64,000 nucleotides of DNA from Eudorina sp. 2006-703-Eu-15 (Eukaryota; Chlorophyta; Chlorophyceae; Chlamydomonadales; Volvocaceae): positions 744,001 to 808,000 of the forward strand of contig BDSI01000012.1 in the NCBI GenBank assembly GCA_003117195.1, in the 5' to 3' direction. Both the position numbers and the translations under genes were made by a program. Shown here piece after piece: positions 23,503-35,300 of the stretch (positions are counted from its first letter, which is position 1; each line of letters opens with the position of its first letter). The notes under the pieces are model-generated. The model had not been told where the DNA came from. It did no database searches and saw only the letters and a list, made by a program, of their open reading frames with translations.

Positions 23503-24027
23503 TCATTTGCCCTTCAGAAGGGTTTCGGTCCGTTCCAGCAGGGGCAGCAGCTCGCGGTTCAGCGTCGTTACCTTGTAGCCGGCCATCCCCTGCAGCATCC
23601 CCAGGTTTTCCCCGCCCGTCATCAGGTACTTCATGGTCTGTAACGTGCTGACGGTCACCCGCTCGACTTTGCCCGAGTCGTCCGGGTATCCCAAGATGGC
23701 CTTCATTCGGCGGAAGCGCTCCGGGTCCCGCAAAGCCAGCTTGGAGCCGTATCGCATGGGTCGCCGGGCGGCGCGGCGTGTCCCCTCTGCCCCCTCCTCC
23801 CCTGCGGTCAGGCACCAAACCAAACCATTCCGGTCTAACGACGCGACACGTGCTTGTTCGTTGCAGCGCGATGGGTTGCGTGTTGAGGTACCTTGCGACG
23901 CGTAAGCCCTTGAGCTGCAGCTTGGCTGGTAAGCATCGGCCATCGGCGCGAGTGGAACCCCAGACGGAAGGGTCCTTGCCAGTGTCAGGCGCTGGGAAAG
24001 AGCGCACAGCCTAGCTACCTCCTTCAT
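23503..24027 (-). CDS. Small, probably mitochondrion-targeted protein of unknown function
   Basis: Two exons in phase (24027-23892 and 23801-23503) give 144 aa from ATG 24027 to TGA. The N-terminus (MKEVARLCALSQRLTLARTL) is Arg-rich, lacks acidic residues after position 3 and can form an amphipathic helix, as expected of a mitochondrial presequence. The mature part is basic and soluble: YGSKLALRDPERFRRMKAIL, then SGKVERVTVSTLQTMKYLMT, ending LLPLLERTETLLKGK. I do not recognise the family. The downstream half could be a peripheral subunit of a ribosome or respiratory complex, but nothing in the sequence proves it. Confidence 0.55.
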   Translation of the reverse strand: MKEVARLCALSQRLTLARTLPSGVPLAPMADAYQPSCSSRAYASQGTSTRNPSRCNEQARVASLDRNGLVWCLTAGEEGAEGTRRAARRPMRYGSKLALRDPERFRRMKAILGYPDDSGKVERVTVSTLQTMKYLMTGGENLGMLQGMAGYKVTTLNRELLPLLERTETLLKGK

Positions 24028-27000
24028 GATAAGACCTTGCTTGAACTGCAGTATTAAGCCTGCGATTCCCTGGCTGCTTGGCGATGAACGGAGCGCAGCG
24101 CCGACAGGCCTTTACAAATTATCTCATACAATACGAGCAATCGGTATTTCGATTCAACATAAAAGTTTGTTCGATAATTAACGCATGAGTTTAACCATGT
24201 CGTGGGCTAAAGCAAATTTCCAACAAAGAGGCGACGTCATAAGCCGTTGTAGGCACGGTAGGCTGCAAAAGTCATACATGTCGCAAACATAAAGCCCATA
24301 AGCATGGACTGTAACACATCATAGGTACGGGCATACACGTGTACGGCAGACTGATACACAAACGAATACATTCACCGCCATCTCCACCTCTCACATCATA
24401 TTCAGACAGAGAAAGCTCCAAGCATACCGTTGTCGAGGTGTACCAATCCCTGAACTTTAAACAACAGCAGTGTGCCGAAGCACAATCTCCTGACAGTCTG
24501 CCGCTGCTGGACTCACCTCCTTTCGCAGCTGTTGGTACAGAATCCCTAGCGGTTCACAGGCGCCAGCCTTCACCCTGACACCGCGAGCTCTGCTTTCGCG
24601 AGACCTACAAACGGAGGGCCGTCCAACAGTTGACATACCATACCCCAATCCTGTCCTGGTTTGCCCCGACAGCGCACGTCGCTCGAACGCACGGCCAGGC
24701 TTCCAGTGCTCCTTGAGCGGTGCAGCAAAAAGGTCATCTTCATAGGGTCTGAGGATTCTTGGACGCCGTCGTGATTCTACACGGCAGCGCGGAAAGGGGG
24801 CGGTTGAGGGGGCAAGGTGTGTGTCAGCAACGGGTTCATGACCAAAGCCAAGGGAGGCAGACAGCCCAGCAAACAAGGGGTACGTAATGCAGGAGCCTAT
24901 GCGGTAGGGGCGACCGGGGCCCCAACCGCTGCGCAAGCCCGGCCAGAGCGCGTCGCCTTGCCGTGCGGTGCTCAGACTCCACGACCTTGACTGCGGTGCT
25001 GGTCTTGATGATCCTGCAAAGCAGCGCGGAAAGGGGCGGTCGAGGGGGCAAGGTGTGTGTCAGCGACGGGTTCATGACCAAAGCCAAGGGAGACAGGATC
25101 TGGATGCAGATGGGAGGCAGACAGCCCAGCAAACAAGGGGTACGTAATGCAGGAGCCTATGCGGTAGGGGCGACCAACCGCTGCGCAAGCCCGGGCAGAG
25201 CGCGTCGCCTTGCCGTGCGGTTCGCAGACTCCATGACCTTGACTGCGGTGCTGGTCTTCACGATTGACTTTGCAGCGTCGATGCAAACGGCTTTGCCCCC
25301 TGGTCGGGGCCCTCACATCCGGCACGATGACGGCCTTCGCCGAGTTGATGATAACCTTTTTGCGGCCTGCAGCTAGCAGTCAATCTTCGACCTGCTTCGA
25401 CACCGCCGACGTATGTCTGAGCTTGAACATTCAAGCACAGATCGCGCACCAGCTGCGTGTTTGTTGTGACGCGGTACGCACAGCAGCAAGCCATGTGGAT
25501 GACCGGTAAGTCGGGTTGCCTGCACGGCGAGAGGACAAGCGGAGGGGACCGGAGGTTGAGGAGCATCAAAGGTACTTTGGTTTTGACAAGCAACGACCTC
25601 ATAAGGTTGGTGCATGAACCTACAACTTGATATTGTCCAATCCCCAAAGCGTACATCCGCGTCCGACTCGGATCCCGCACAAATGTCCCAACAGCATTCA
25701 GGCATCTCGCGTTCCGCACTTCGCCAAGATGACAACGTCCCTCAGTTGCGCTTTAGTGCGTTCCAGTAAGATACCACAAGCGCAAGCAGTCCGTAAACCA
25801 TAGCTCACAGGAACTTACCAAGCGGCGCTTGCGACTTCGCAGTCGTCAGGAATGTGACCGCGCCATGAAAGCCCTGCGGCAAATGTATATTTATAGTTAA
25901 AACTTAACTATTGAAACAAGGCAAGCTGCAAGTTCGGCCCGGTGAAAGTGCAAGCATGAGTTGTGAGCGCAACCTTTGTCAACCTGCAAAAGTCTCATGC
26001 AGATTGACTAATTGTCTGGAGCTCAACATGACATATGAGGCTGCTCGGTTGCGATTGAGAAGCTGCCCGCAGACTGAGACCAACTCCAAAACTTTCGCCT
26101 CACGCGATATCGCCTGAACGCTTCAGGGATAGGAATAACATAAACCTCAATTCATTTGCATCTATGGAGCAGCAAGATGGCAGGTATGGAACGTTGCGCT
26201 TCGGGAGTGCGAAAGGACTCAGCTACTGCGAGAGTGTGGTAATAAACTTCCCAGAAAGTGGTCTTACAGTGACTTGTATATTTTTGCAGCTACATGGGGA
26301 ACAGAGACGCCAAGCCGGCATCGCTGCCGTACAGGATGACAAGGTCACTACTGCTGGCTGGTTTATGCGTAAGAGGTTGTGTGCTGCTTCTGTGGAGGTC
26401 TGATGCTGGCCTGACGTCCGCGCCTATGTTTATCACGCAATCAGAGGACTCGTGACAAGACCAGCTCGCCGGGTGTTTTCTGATTGACGCTAATAACTGA
26501 ATGGGAATTTGGGCATCTCCCGGTCTCTGGTCTGCACCTCGGCCGCAGCCATTTGCATAACTTGAGCTGAGCTCCCTGCCTTGCGCAGTCTGCGATAGAA
26601 GTTTCTTGCATTTGGCTGGTTTGCCAGCGCCCTACCTGTGCTGTGACCTTGTACTTGCTTGCTCATTGAATTGTTACTAATTGTTTCTGTGAACATGTGC
26701 GGCGGGGCTTCGAGTACAAACTTTGTCTTTGTCTGTGTTGATGGATGTTTGTACCGTATGCATGTAACGGGGGGCATGCATCCTTCGTCGCATGGTCATG
26801 AACATCTGAAATGTATACCCTGCGCTGAGAGGACTATGCTTTGCACTGCCATTGAGATCCGAGCGGGACGTGGAACCTGTCAAATCGCGACGTCAACTGA
26901 CACGGAATGGCCGCATCTTCTCAAGTCCACATCACCACATGCCCCGTGCAAATGCCTTGACCTCTAATGTCGATATATTGTAACTGCATTACTCAACGTT

Positions 27001-27205
27001 GCAAGGGAAAAGAGTTCGCCACGGCTAGAGCTTCAGCCTTTCTCCATCACACGCTGATCCTATCCCGCGCGCGTTTGTGAACGCGCTTTATCTTCGGTAT
27101 TAAGGGAGCCTTCCAAATTGTTGGATTTCGAGGGGTGAGTGTGCTTGAAGAGGAATGTACGGCTTGAAGGTTTCCGTCCACGTGAGTCTTCCTGCACGGA
27201 GGCGC
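24028..27205. other. Stretch without an assigned gene
   Basis: Apart from the tandem duplication at 24784-25258, nothing recognisable is seen. The 25.7-27.1 kb part is AT-richer, with only short chance frames. On the minus strand near 25250-25360 there are short coding-like pieces (for example NSAKAVIVPDV and DAAKSIVKTSTAVKVMESAN), one of which is repeated in the duplication. An unrecognised gene may therefore lie here. Confidence 0.35.
24784..25258. repeat. Tandem duplication, unit about 240-260 bp, two copies
   Basis: The segment starting GCAGCGCGGAAAGG at 24784 repeats at 25021 with few changes. The second copy carries an extra 23 bp (GACAGGATCTGGATGCAGATGG region) and lacks GGGGCC. Both copies end in the block TGACTGCGGTGCTGGTCTT. 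Confidence 0.9.
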
Positions 27206-28132
27206 CTAGCTCCGGCGCACAGCCACCGCCGTACGCGGCAGCGCCGCCGCCAACATTTCCGCCAGCGACCCATGGGCCGCTCTAGCTCCGCCAGCTCCCT
27301 CCCTCGCCTCCCCAGAGCCGACGAAGCCTCTGCAGGGCCCAAAACCCACCACCACCTCCATCTCCACCAAGTGTCCGATGCGGCCCAGCGCCCCCACCAG
27401 CTGCTGGGGCGTCACGTGGTTGTCGTACCCTAGGTGCAGGCTCAGCCGCCGCAACCCCGTGAGCAGCGACAGGCGACTCAGGGCGGCCTCGTTCACGCCG
27501 CCCCCTGCCCGTGGGCAGTGCCACGATAGGCTACGCAGTCCCAGCGGCATGCCCGCCAGCGACTCGATGTCGACCTGCCGAAGCGCCCATGCCTCGTCAG
27601 CCCGCGGCTGAGGCGGCGGCGGCGGCGGCGGCGCACTTTCCCAGGAGGCCTGTGCAGCGAGGCTGGCACTCTGCCCCGGCATCTGCTGCTGCAGCTGCTG
27701 GCGGTGTTGCTGCTGCTGCCGAAGGTGCTGAAGGTTGTTGTTCGACGTCACTGACCCCGGCAGTAGCGCGCCCACAGCCAGGTGCCGAAGGTGCGGCCAC
27801 GCCGCCGCCAGGTCGGCAGCCGTCACGCCTGGTGCCGTACAATTATTCACTGACAGGCACGCCAGTTCAGGCGACAGACGCCGCGCAGTCAGCAGCGGGA
27901 GCATGTCCGGCACGTCGCAGGCCTGCAGGCGCAAATACGACAAACGAGGGAGCAGCGCGGCAGGGTGCAGCGGGGGATGGCGACGCACAGGAGGTGCCTC
28001 GGCGCTGGTGCCCCCGCACAGCCCAGGTGGCAGTCTGCTCCCTCCGGGCTCCAGAGGCCCCTGCGGCGTAGTCGGGACCTCAAGCAAGCTGGGCGCGCGT
28101 TGCCGCTGCAGGTCTGCTGTCGCCACCACCGC

Positions 28133-28166
<34 letters not shown>

Positions 28167-31139
28167 AGCTCCACATTCTCGAGCTCGAGCCGCGTCAGCG
28201 ACGGCGGCAACCACGCCACGCATATCGCCCGGCTGTAGCGCGGCGGGCCACAGTACGGCAGCAACCGCAGCGCGAGATGCTGCAGCCGCTTGCAGAGCGA
28301 CAGCGCCGCCAGGCCCGCGCCACCATCGCCATCGACCTGACGCCCCTGCTGCTGTGTAGCCGCGTTCCCCGCCTCTGCTCCCACTGCCGATGCCCCCGCC
28401 GAACCCGCTGGGGCCGTGCGCGCGCCCCGCCGCGCCCGAGCCGCGCCCGACCCTGCCTTGAGGACCGCGCCCTCTGCCACGAAGCAGCGCAGGTTGGGCG
28501 CCTCCCGCGCCAGTGCCGACACCAGGCCGCGGCCCAGCTCCGGCGGCGGCGCGGAGCCGTCGCTGCGCATCAGCCGCAGGCTGGTGAGCGCGCCCACGCC
28601 ACGCAGCTGCAGCTCGCAGCCCTGGCTGAAGCTGATCGCGGCGGTATCAGAGAAGAGCTGCAGGCCCAGGAACTCCAGGGAAGGCAGCCAGGACAGCTCC
28701 AGGGACAGCGCCTGGCCGCCGCGGGCGCCGACGGTGGCGTCGCAGCAGAGCACGATCTCGAGGCCGCTGACTGTGGCGGCTGGCGCCGCCGGCCGACTGC
28801 CGTCCGCCGGGCGCTGCGCGAGGGCTGGTGGTGTGCCGCATTCCACCGCACCACACGTGGCTGCGACCCATGGGTCAATGGCCAGCTGCGAAAGACCCTG
28901 GGCGGCGGCGGCTGCTTCGGCAGCAGTGGCGGCGGCGGCCGCAACGCGGTGGCTTGGCGCCGGCGCTGCCAGCAACTGCAGCCCCAGGTTTCGGAGCAAA
29001 TCGTCGACGGCCGTTGCGATGTCATCCGTGACGTCGTTTGCGGGCGGCGCCGCAGGCCGGCCCGCGTCGTCGCTCGGACGCTGCTGCCGCGGTGCTGCAG
29101 TCTGGGGTTGCTGCCCAAGGCTGCCACTTCTGCGGATTGCACCGGCCGCAGTGCCGCACTTCGTGCCCTCCTCGCCGGAGCCGTCATCGCAGACTCTCTC
29201 ACTGCCCCTCTCGATGTCCGACTCGGTGCAGCCACTGCCTCTGCCGCTGCCTCCGCCGCTGCCTCCGCCGCTGCCTCCGCCGCTGCCTCCGCCGCTGCCT
29301 CCGCCGCTGCCTCCGCCGCTGCCTCCGCCGCTGCCTCCGCCGTTGCCTCCGCCGCTGCCTCCGCCGCTGCCTCCGCCGTTGCCTCCGCCGCTGCCTCCGC
29401 CGCTGCCTCCGCCGCTGCCTCCGCCGCTGCCTCCGCCGCTGCCTCCGCCGCTGCCTCCGCCGCTGCCTCCGCCGCTGCCTCCGCCGCCGGTGTTCCGCAC
29501 GGTCGACCCGCTCCGACGTCTGCGGGTACCCCTGCCCCGCTTCCCACGGCTGACGCCACTGCCCCCCTCGCTGCCGCCGCTGCTGCTTTCCCCCCTGCTG
29601 CTACTGCTGCGGTTGCTCCCGCTGCTCCCACTGCTGCTACGGCTACTGCTGCTACTACTGCTATTACTGCGGCTGCTCTCGTTGTCAGCGTTATCATTTG
29701 CCACCACCATTACGTGAAGGCCCAATGTAACGCCTGCACAGCTCTCCCCTGAGCTTCTGCCCCCGCCACTGACTCCCCCATGGGGCATTCGGCGCCACCC
29801 CATCCCGCCGCCACGGTCCCAGCTGACGCTCCTCCCACACGCCTCGCAGCTGCTTTCCGCCCCGCTGCCCGCATCCCCGCCGCCGCCCCACTGCTCCTCG
29901 CCGACCTGCCTGCGTCCTGCCCGTGCCCCGCTCACAAAGGCGATGCGCGCGTCTCGCACGTAGTCGCACTCGTCGGTGGCGTCAATGAAGCCCAGCTCCA
30001 GGGAGCGCAGCGTGGCGCCGAAGCCCACAGCCGCCGCAGCCGCGGGGCCGCCGCCCGGCCCTCCCTGGACGGCAGCAGCAGCAAGGGACGCTCCCTGGGG
30101 AGCCACGGACGAGGAGTCGGCCGCAGCAGGGGCGGCTGCTGCACGATGCGGTGCCGGCACTGCGGCGGCGGCGGCGGCACTGAGGAGAAGTCTGTGGGTG
30201 CCGGGGTCGTCGGCGGGGTTGGGCAGGTCCTGGAGCCGCAGGTCGGCCAGCGCCGGGAGCCGCTCGACGAGGACGTGCACAGCATCCGCCCAGTCGGCAG
30301 CTGCGGGGCTGGCGTCCGGCCCGGTGGCAGTGGCGGAAGAGCCTGGAAGCCGCCACGAAGGGGAACCCGCCATGGGCCTCACACTGGGTGTCCCGTGGGT
30401 CTAGCAACAAGGGTCAAAGAGACAATAAACGTGCGACGCACGAATGTGCGACAGGAGCACAGCCACAGGCGGTCACCGCACCGCACATACGAGTAGGCGA
30501 TGGTGAACAACCATCACAAGCGGCGACAAGACGCGGGATCGGCCAGTGGCTGAAGCATTGCATCTGTGCGGCACCAACCTGGCGGGCGCTCCAAGTCATC
30601 GGGTGAGACTCGCAGCGCTAGGATCTGCAACCGGCGCAAGGCACGCCAAGGCCCAGCCAGCACCTCGTCGCGCGACAGGCGGCTAATTTTCAGGCATGTC
30701 AAGTGGGACAGGGTTGTGAGGCAATTTAATATCGGCAGGCCCCAGCTCCCCGTTGAGCCCAGCTCCAGGGAGCACAGGCGGGACGGGAAGTGCACGGCAG
30801 TTGGTACGGCCGCCGATCCGCGCGGGTACCCACGATGGTCCAGCACCAAACTGGTGACGGCTGACCCGTTGGCTGATAAAGCGGATAAGTGGTCGTGGAA
30901 CTCATCTGCAGATCCCAAGCTGCAGAGGGTAAGCTGACCGATGGCAGGTAGGATGGCGAGCGTCCGCAACGTCTCCTCGGCGGGCCGTTGCGTGTACAGC
31001 GTTCTTGAAGTCGGAATGAAAGCTCTTGCCCAAGCCTTGCAGACTATTCGAGCTTCCGCCAGAGCCCAGGCCGGAAGCTTGGCAGCGACAAGCTGTTTAC
31101 GACAACGGCAGCAAAAAGTCAGATTCTTCAGGCACAAAA
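27206..31139 (-). CDS. F-box/leucine-rich-repeat-like protein with (GGGS)n tract, 5' end unresolved
   Basis: Two exons join in phase: about 31139-30579 and 30342-27206 (TAG). The first opens with a segment resembling an F-box (KLPAWALAEARIVCKAWARA), and the frame continues into leucine-rich units (LPAIGQLTLCSLGSADEF; LSHLTCLKISRLSRDEVLAG). The second has further leucine-rich units (LVERLPALADLRLQDLPN; LSYLRLQACDVPDMLPLLTA; LTGLRRLSLHLGYDNHVTPQ). In between are long Ser/Gly-rich low-complexity stretches, including about 20 tandem GGGS tetrapeptides. F-box/LRR proteins select substrates for SCF ubiquitin ligases, and that role here is inferred. No ATG precedes the first exon in frame, and an acceptor (TTTCCTAG) sits at its edge, so an upstream exon is missing. 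The 3.1-kb last exon may hide an intron. Confidence 0.55.
29224..29490. repeat. 12-bp coding minisatellite encoding (GGGS)n
   Basis: About 22 tandem units of CTGCCTCCGCCG on the plus strand. On the coding (minus) strand each unit reads Gly-Gly-Gly-Ser, with two Asn variants. The array lies inside the second exon of the F-box/LRR-like gene. It also keeps the other frames open, which produces spurious Leu/Pro, Ala/Ser and Arg/Cys repeats. Confidence 0.95.
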
Positions 31140-32341
31140 CTAGGAAATGAAATAACTTTTAATTGATTGTTACCTGAAGAATATCATTTGGAAGCGGTCC
31201 ACCATTACTGCAGCTACTCGTTGCCCCATCGGCCATATCCAAACGAGGGCCAGACCTGTACATGGATACCACGCATATTACATGACGATGTTTGCTCGGA
31301 GATCGCTTAAAGTTTGCTGCATGTCATCTATGTACGTGTACAGCAATCATCGTAAACGAGCGAATCCGAACCGTCGCGCGGCGGTCTTCAAGCAATCCGA
31401 CACACCAACGAAGATCGGCCTCTTCAGCGCCTCTTCCGAGAGGATGATCGCACCACTATGATAGGCGGAAGAACTAGGAATCAGTCGCAAAACCCTGCAT
31501 CGTCTGACAGCCAGATCACGTCCGCACGCAGTCATGCCCGGCGGCGCACGCGCCGTCGCCGCGCTGCAACACAAATGCGTCGTCACCTTAGAAATGTCGA
31601 GCCCAAGTTGCCAACCCATCACGGGAGAGGATTGCGTTGCGGACACCATGGAACTGTATGAGGTGCACACCCCCGTCCCCACGGCAACCCAGTTGGCGTT
31701 GCGGCGTCGAACTCGCGCCTTCCCTGCTCCGCCCCTGGCCAGCATCCCTCTCACGGCAACGCGCCCTTACCTCCGCCCATCACCACAAGCCACCAAAGCA
31801 ATGTGACCCCGACCAGTCAATCGAGGCGGCCGTGCCCTGCGGCTGCTACCAACCCTCTCCCTATCGGCCCGACCCCGACCTCGACCTCGACCCCAACACC
31901 GACCCCGGGGCCACTCTTGAGTTCTACCTACCTACCCCCCGGCCACCCGTGCATACCCGCTGCGGTGCCGTCGAGACAGATACCTCGACGACCGTTCAGT
32001 CTTAGTCTAATTTTAGAGGTGGACCTCCACTTGAAACTTCCACTTGCAGTCCTGTCCACTTCTTAACAATAATGCGCACAGGAAGAAGCTACTACGCCAG
32101 CCGAGGCCGGCCACGCTCGCGCAAACCGTTCCTTCTTAAGGGCGCAGCAGCGGGAGGCCGCCAGCCGCCGAGCGCTATGCAACCATTCTTTGGCTGTCAC
32201 CGGTCACCCGCGGGGCCCACTGTAACACCCTTAACAATAACCTTCTGGCCGGCCGCCCCGGCACCGCCCGGCAACACGCCGCATACCATGACAAGCTCCT
32301 CCTTCCCCCGCACTCCCCAGAGCCACGGCTCGAAGTCCTCG
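31140..32341. other. Stretch without an assigned gene, contains a dispersed repeat
   Basis: It should hold the first exon and promoter of the F-box/LRR-like gene and the 3' UTR of CFAP58. At 32193-32240 a copy of the GGCTGTCACCG...CTGTAACA dispersed family is present. Dense GACCTCGAC-type hexamer repeats occur at 31875-31905. No exon can be supported. Confidence 0.35.
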
Positions 32342-35300
32342 TTATTGTGACAAGGAGAATCCGCCGCCCGTGAACCTCGGCTGGTTGACGTTGGGCGCCG
32401 CAGGCGCCGGCGGCTTGATGGTCCGCTCCCTCTCCATCTGCTCGCGGCGTTTGCCCTCGAAGTACTTCCTCTTCATCTCGTTGAGTTCCCGCACCAGCCG
32501 CTCGATCTCGTACTTGTACTCGTTCACTTGCGCCTGGTACATGTTGAGCTCGCTGGCCATGGCCTTCATCTGCTTGGTCTTTTCCCGCAGGTTGGCCTGT
32601 GGAAACGGGCGGGCGGGCGGACGGGACGACGTGTGTCGGCGTCAGAACGCGCGCGTGAGCGGGCTTCTGCAACAATACCCTCCGACCGGGACCGGCTTTC
32701 GTTGTCGTCAACCAGCATTGCCATTCGCGCGGGGCGCAGAAGACGGCGTGCGAACGGGGAGGTGCTCTCGCCGTCAACCCCCCTCGAAAACTTGCCTCTC
32801 CTCTCATAGAACGATTCTTACGAGGGTGGCTGACGGCGAGGGTTTTAGGATTGCGGTAAGACCCTAAAGACCCACAGCCCCCGGACCCCGCCCGCAGCCC
32901 CCGGACCCCGCAACCCCCGTCCCCACCTGGTAGATGCTCAGCTGCTCCGCCACCTCGGGCCCGGGCTGCCGCGCCAGAATGTTCTTCAGCTCCATGTACA
33001 GCTTCTCCTTCTCCTGGATGAGCAGGTCCTTCTCCACCACCTCCTCCGTCTTGGCGATCAGGCGCTTCTGCAGCGTCTGGATCTTCTGGATCATCTCGTA
33101 GGTGCCCGGGTCCGAGCCCTCCAGCTTTCGCCAGCGGTGCACGTTGAGCGGGTTCTCCAGCTCCTCGCTCAGCGCCTTGACCTTGGTGCGCTCCTGCAGC
33201 AGCTCGCGGCCCAGCTGGTGCACCTCGCGCTTCAGGACGTCGATGTTGGCGACCGAGGACTTGAGGATGTGCAGCTCGCGCTTCAGGTCCGCGAGCTTGA
33301 CCTTGAGGACGCGGATCTCGTTGAGCCGGTCGCGGTACTGGATCTGCCCCTTGGACAGCGTGGACTGCTGGATCTTGATCTTCTCGTACAGCAGCGCCAG
33401 CTCGTCGTTGCGGCGCACCAGCTGCGTGCCCAGGATGTCGCGCTCGTTGACCACGATGTCGTACTCCTTCTTCTGGCGGATGCGCTCCTGGTCGGCCTCG
33501 TTGATGATGTGGTTGAGCTTGTCGATCTCGGCCTTCTGAGAGGCGATGTTGGAGTCTGCCTCCTTGATGTGCGCCTTGGACTTGTCCAGCTCGGTGCGCA
33601 GGAGGTCCTTCTCCTTGATCACCTGTGTGTGGGGAGGGGGGAGGGGGGTTCGCAGCCGCGTTGTTTGGGAGGAAGAGGGCGAGGAAGCGGGCAGTTGAGG
33701 GACGGCGCCGCGCCCGAGTGGCCCTCCGAGAGGTGGCTTGGGAGTTAGGACGGACGGACGCCCTGATCCTGCACCCTGGCCCTTCCCGTTTCCACCGCCA
33801 AGACCCCGGTCGCAGCCCCTCCTATCGGGCATCTGATGCCCCCCAGGCCCAGCACCGCGCAATCCCGTTCCATCACGCACGTGCCCGCCCGCCCCGCCCA
33901 CCGGCCCGCCTCAGGCCGAAGTAACAGTCGCCCCCCCCTGCCGCGGAGACATCCCAGCACCACCCTGGCCCTCCCCACCCGGACTGGGTGTGCCTGGGCT
34001 GTTTCTTTTTTGACACCACCCCACCCGCCCTGATCTGCCCCCGCCCCCTCACCTTCTGGTGGTCGAAGTGTTCCTTGAGCAGGTACAGGTCCTTGCCCGT
34101 GATCTCCTCCTTGAGCTGTTCGATCTGGTGCTGCATGATCTTGAACTTGCGCTTCATCTCCTGGATCTCGTCCTGCGCCTCGATCAGGTTCTTGCTGTAC
34201 AGGTTCCGGTCCGCGCGCACCGCCTCGTACAGGTTCTGCTGCTGCTTCAGCTTGGCCTCGCCCTCGTTGATGCGCTTCTGCAGGTCGATGATCGCCATCT
34301 CGCGCAGCTTCACCTCCTCCAGGGCCTGTGGCGTCGGGCGGCGTTGGGAGGGGTACAGGAAATTGGTAGACATGTTGAAGCGGAAGGGGCGGAGGGGAGT
34401 ATAGGAAATTGGTGGACATTTTCAAACTGCGCTGCTGCCAGAGCGACGGTTGAAATGAGAAATTTCGGAAAGGGGGGACCTCGCAAAGCGACAGGCGGGC
34501 GGGGGCCCCGATGTTTCGAGGCCTATCTGAGCCAGCGGGCAGGTCGGCGTTTGCGCGGCTGTCGATCCAGCGTGACGCAACTCGCTGCCTGGGACGTACA
34601 CGGAGCTCAGGCGACACGCCCTTTCTCGGCGGCTACGGGTAAGACAAGGTCCGTACAGGCAAGGCAAGGTACGTACGACGGTACGAGCTGCCCACCTGCA
34701 TGTACTTGGCCGACGCCTCGCTGGCCTCGATGCTGTACTTCTCCCGCTCCTTCTCCAGCTGGTAGATCAGCTTGGACTGTTTCTGCGCCTCCGTCTTATA
34801 GCCCTGGATCTCCTGCTCCAGGTTGCGCTTCGTGTTCTCGTTGATCTTGATCAGATCGATCTGCTTCTGGGTGGCGTTCTCGGCCTGTGGAGATTAGGTC
34901 CGAGCAAGGGTGCCGGCGGAGGAGCGCGGGGGGGGGCCCATGGTAGGGGGGTTCGCTGTCTTAATAGGGAACTGAGGGTAGAGACGTAGAGTCGGGACCG
35001 AAGTGAGCCGTGTGCAGCGACGTGTAATGCCGACTTGGGGGCGGTGCGCCCCGGGGACCCGCGGGTGCTCGCGCGACGGCTGCAGCCCCCGCGGGTAAGA
35101 CACCTGTAAAGCTTTCAGCGCGGTACATTGGGGGCTGTTCTGGGGCGGTCCCGACCTGGGTTCGAATCGGATGGATGCCTCGGGAACCGAAGGTGGTAGC
35201 CCAGGGGGTAGCGCCGCGCGCTCATGCGAATGCGAATGCCCCCACCATAAGCTCAACCGTCTGGGTGCTGCTACACCCTGTTGCTGCGGGCCGGTGTGGC

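Noticed and set aside
27965..29752. Long plus-strand frames across the F-box/LRR-like gene (Ala-Ser, Leu-Pro and Arg-Cys repeats)
   Set aside because: They mirror the GC-rich minus-strand exon and the 12-bp repeat. The minus-strand frame has the leucine-rich units and proper splice phase.
35120..35180. Possible tRNA (GGTTCGAATC loop)
   Set aside because: The bases flanking the loop do not pair into a T stem, and no D or anticodon arm can be placed. The similar GGATTCGATCC near 60389 also fails.
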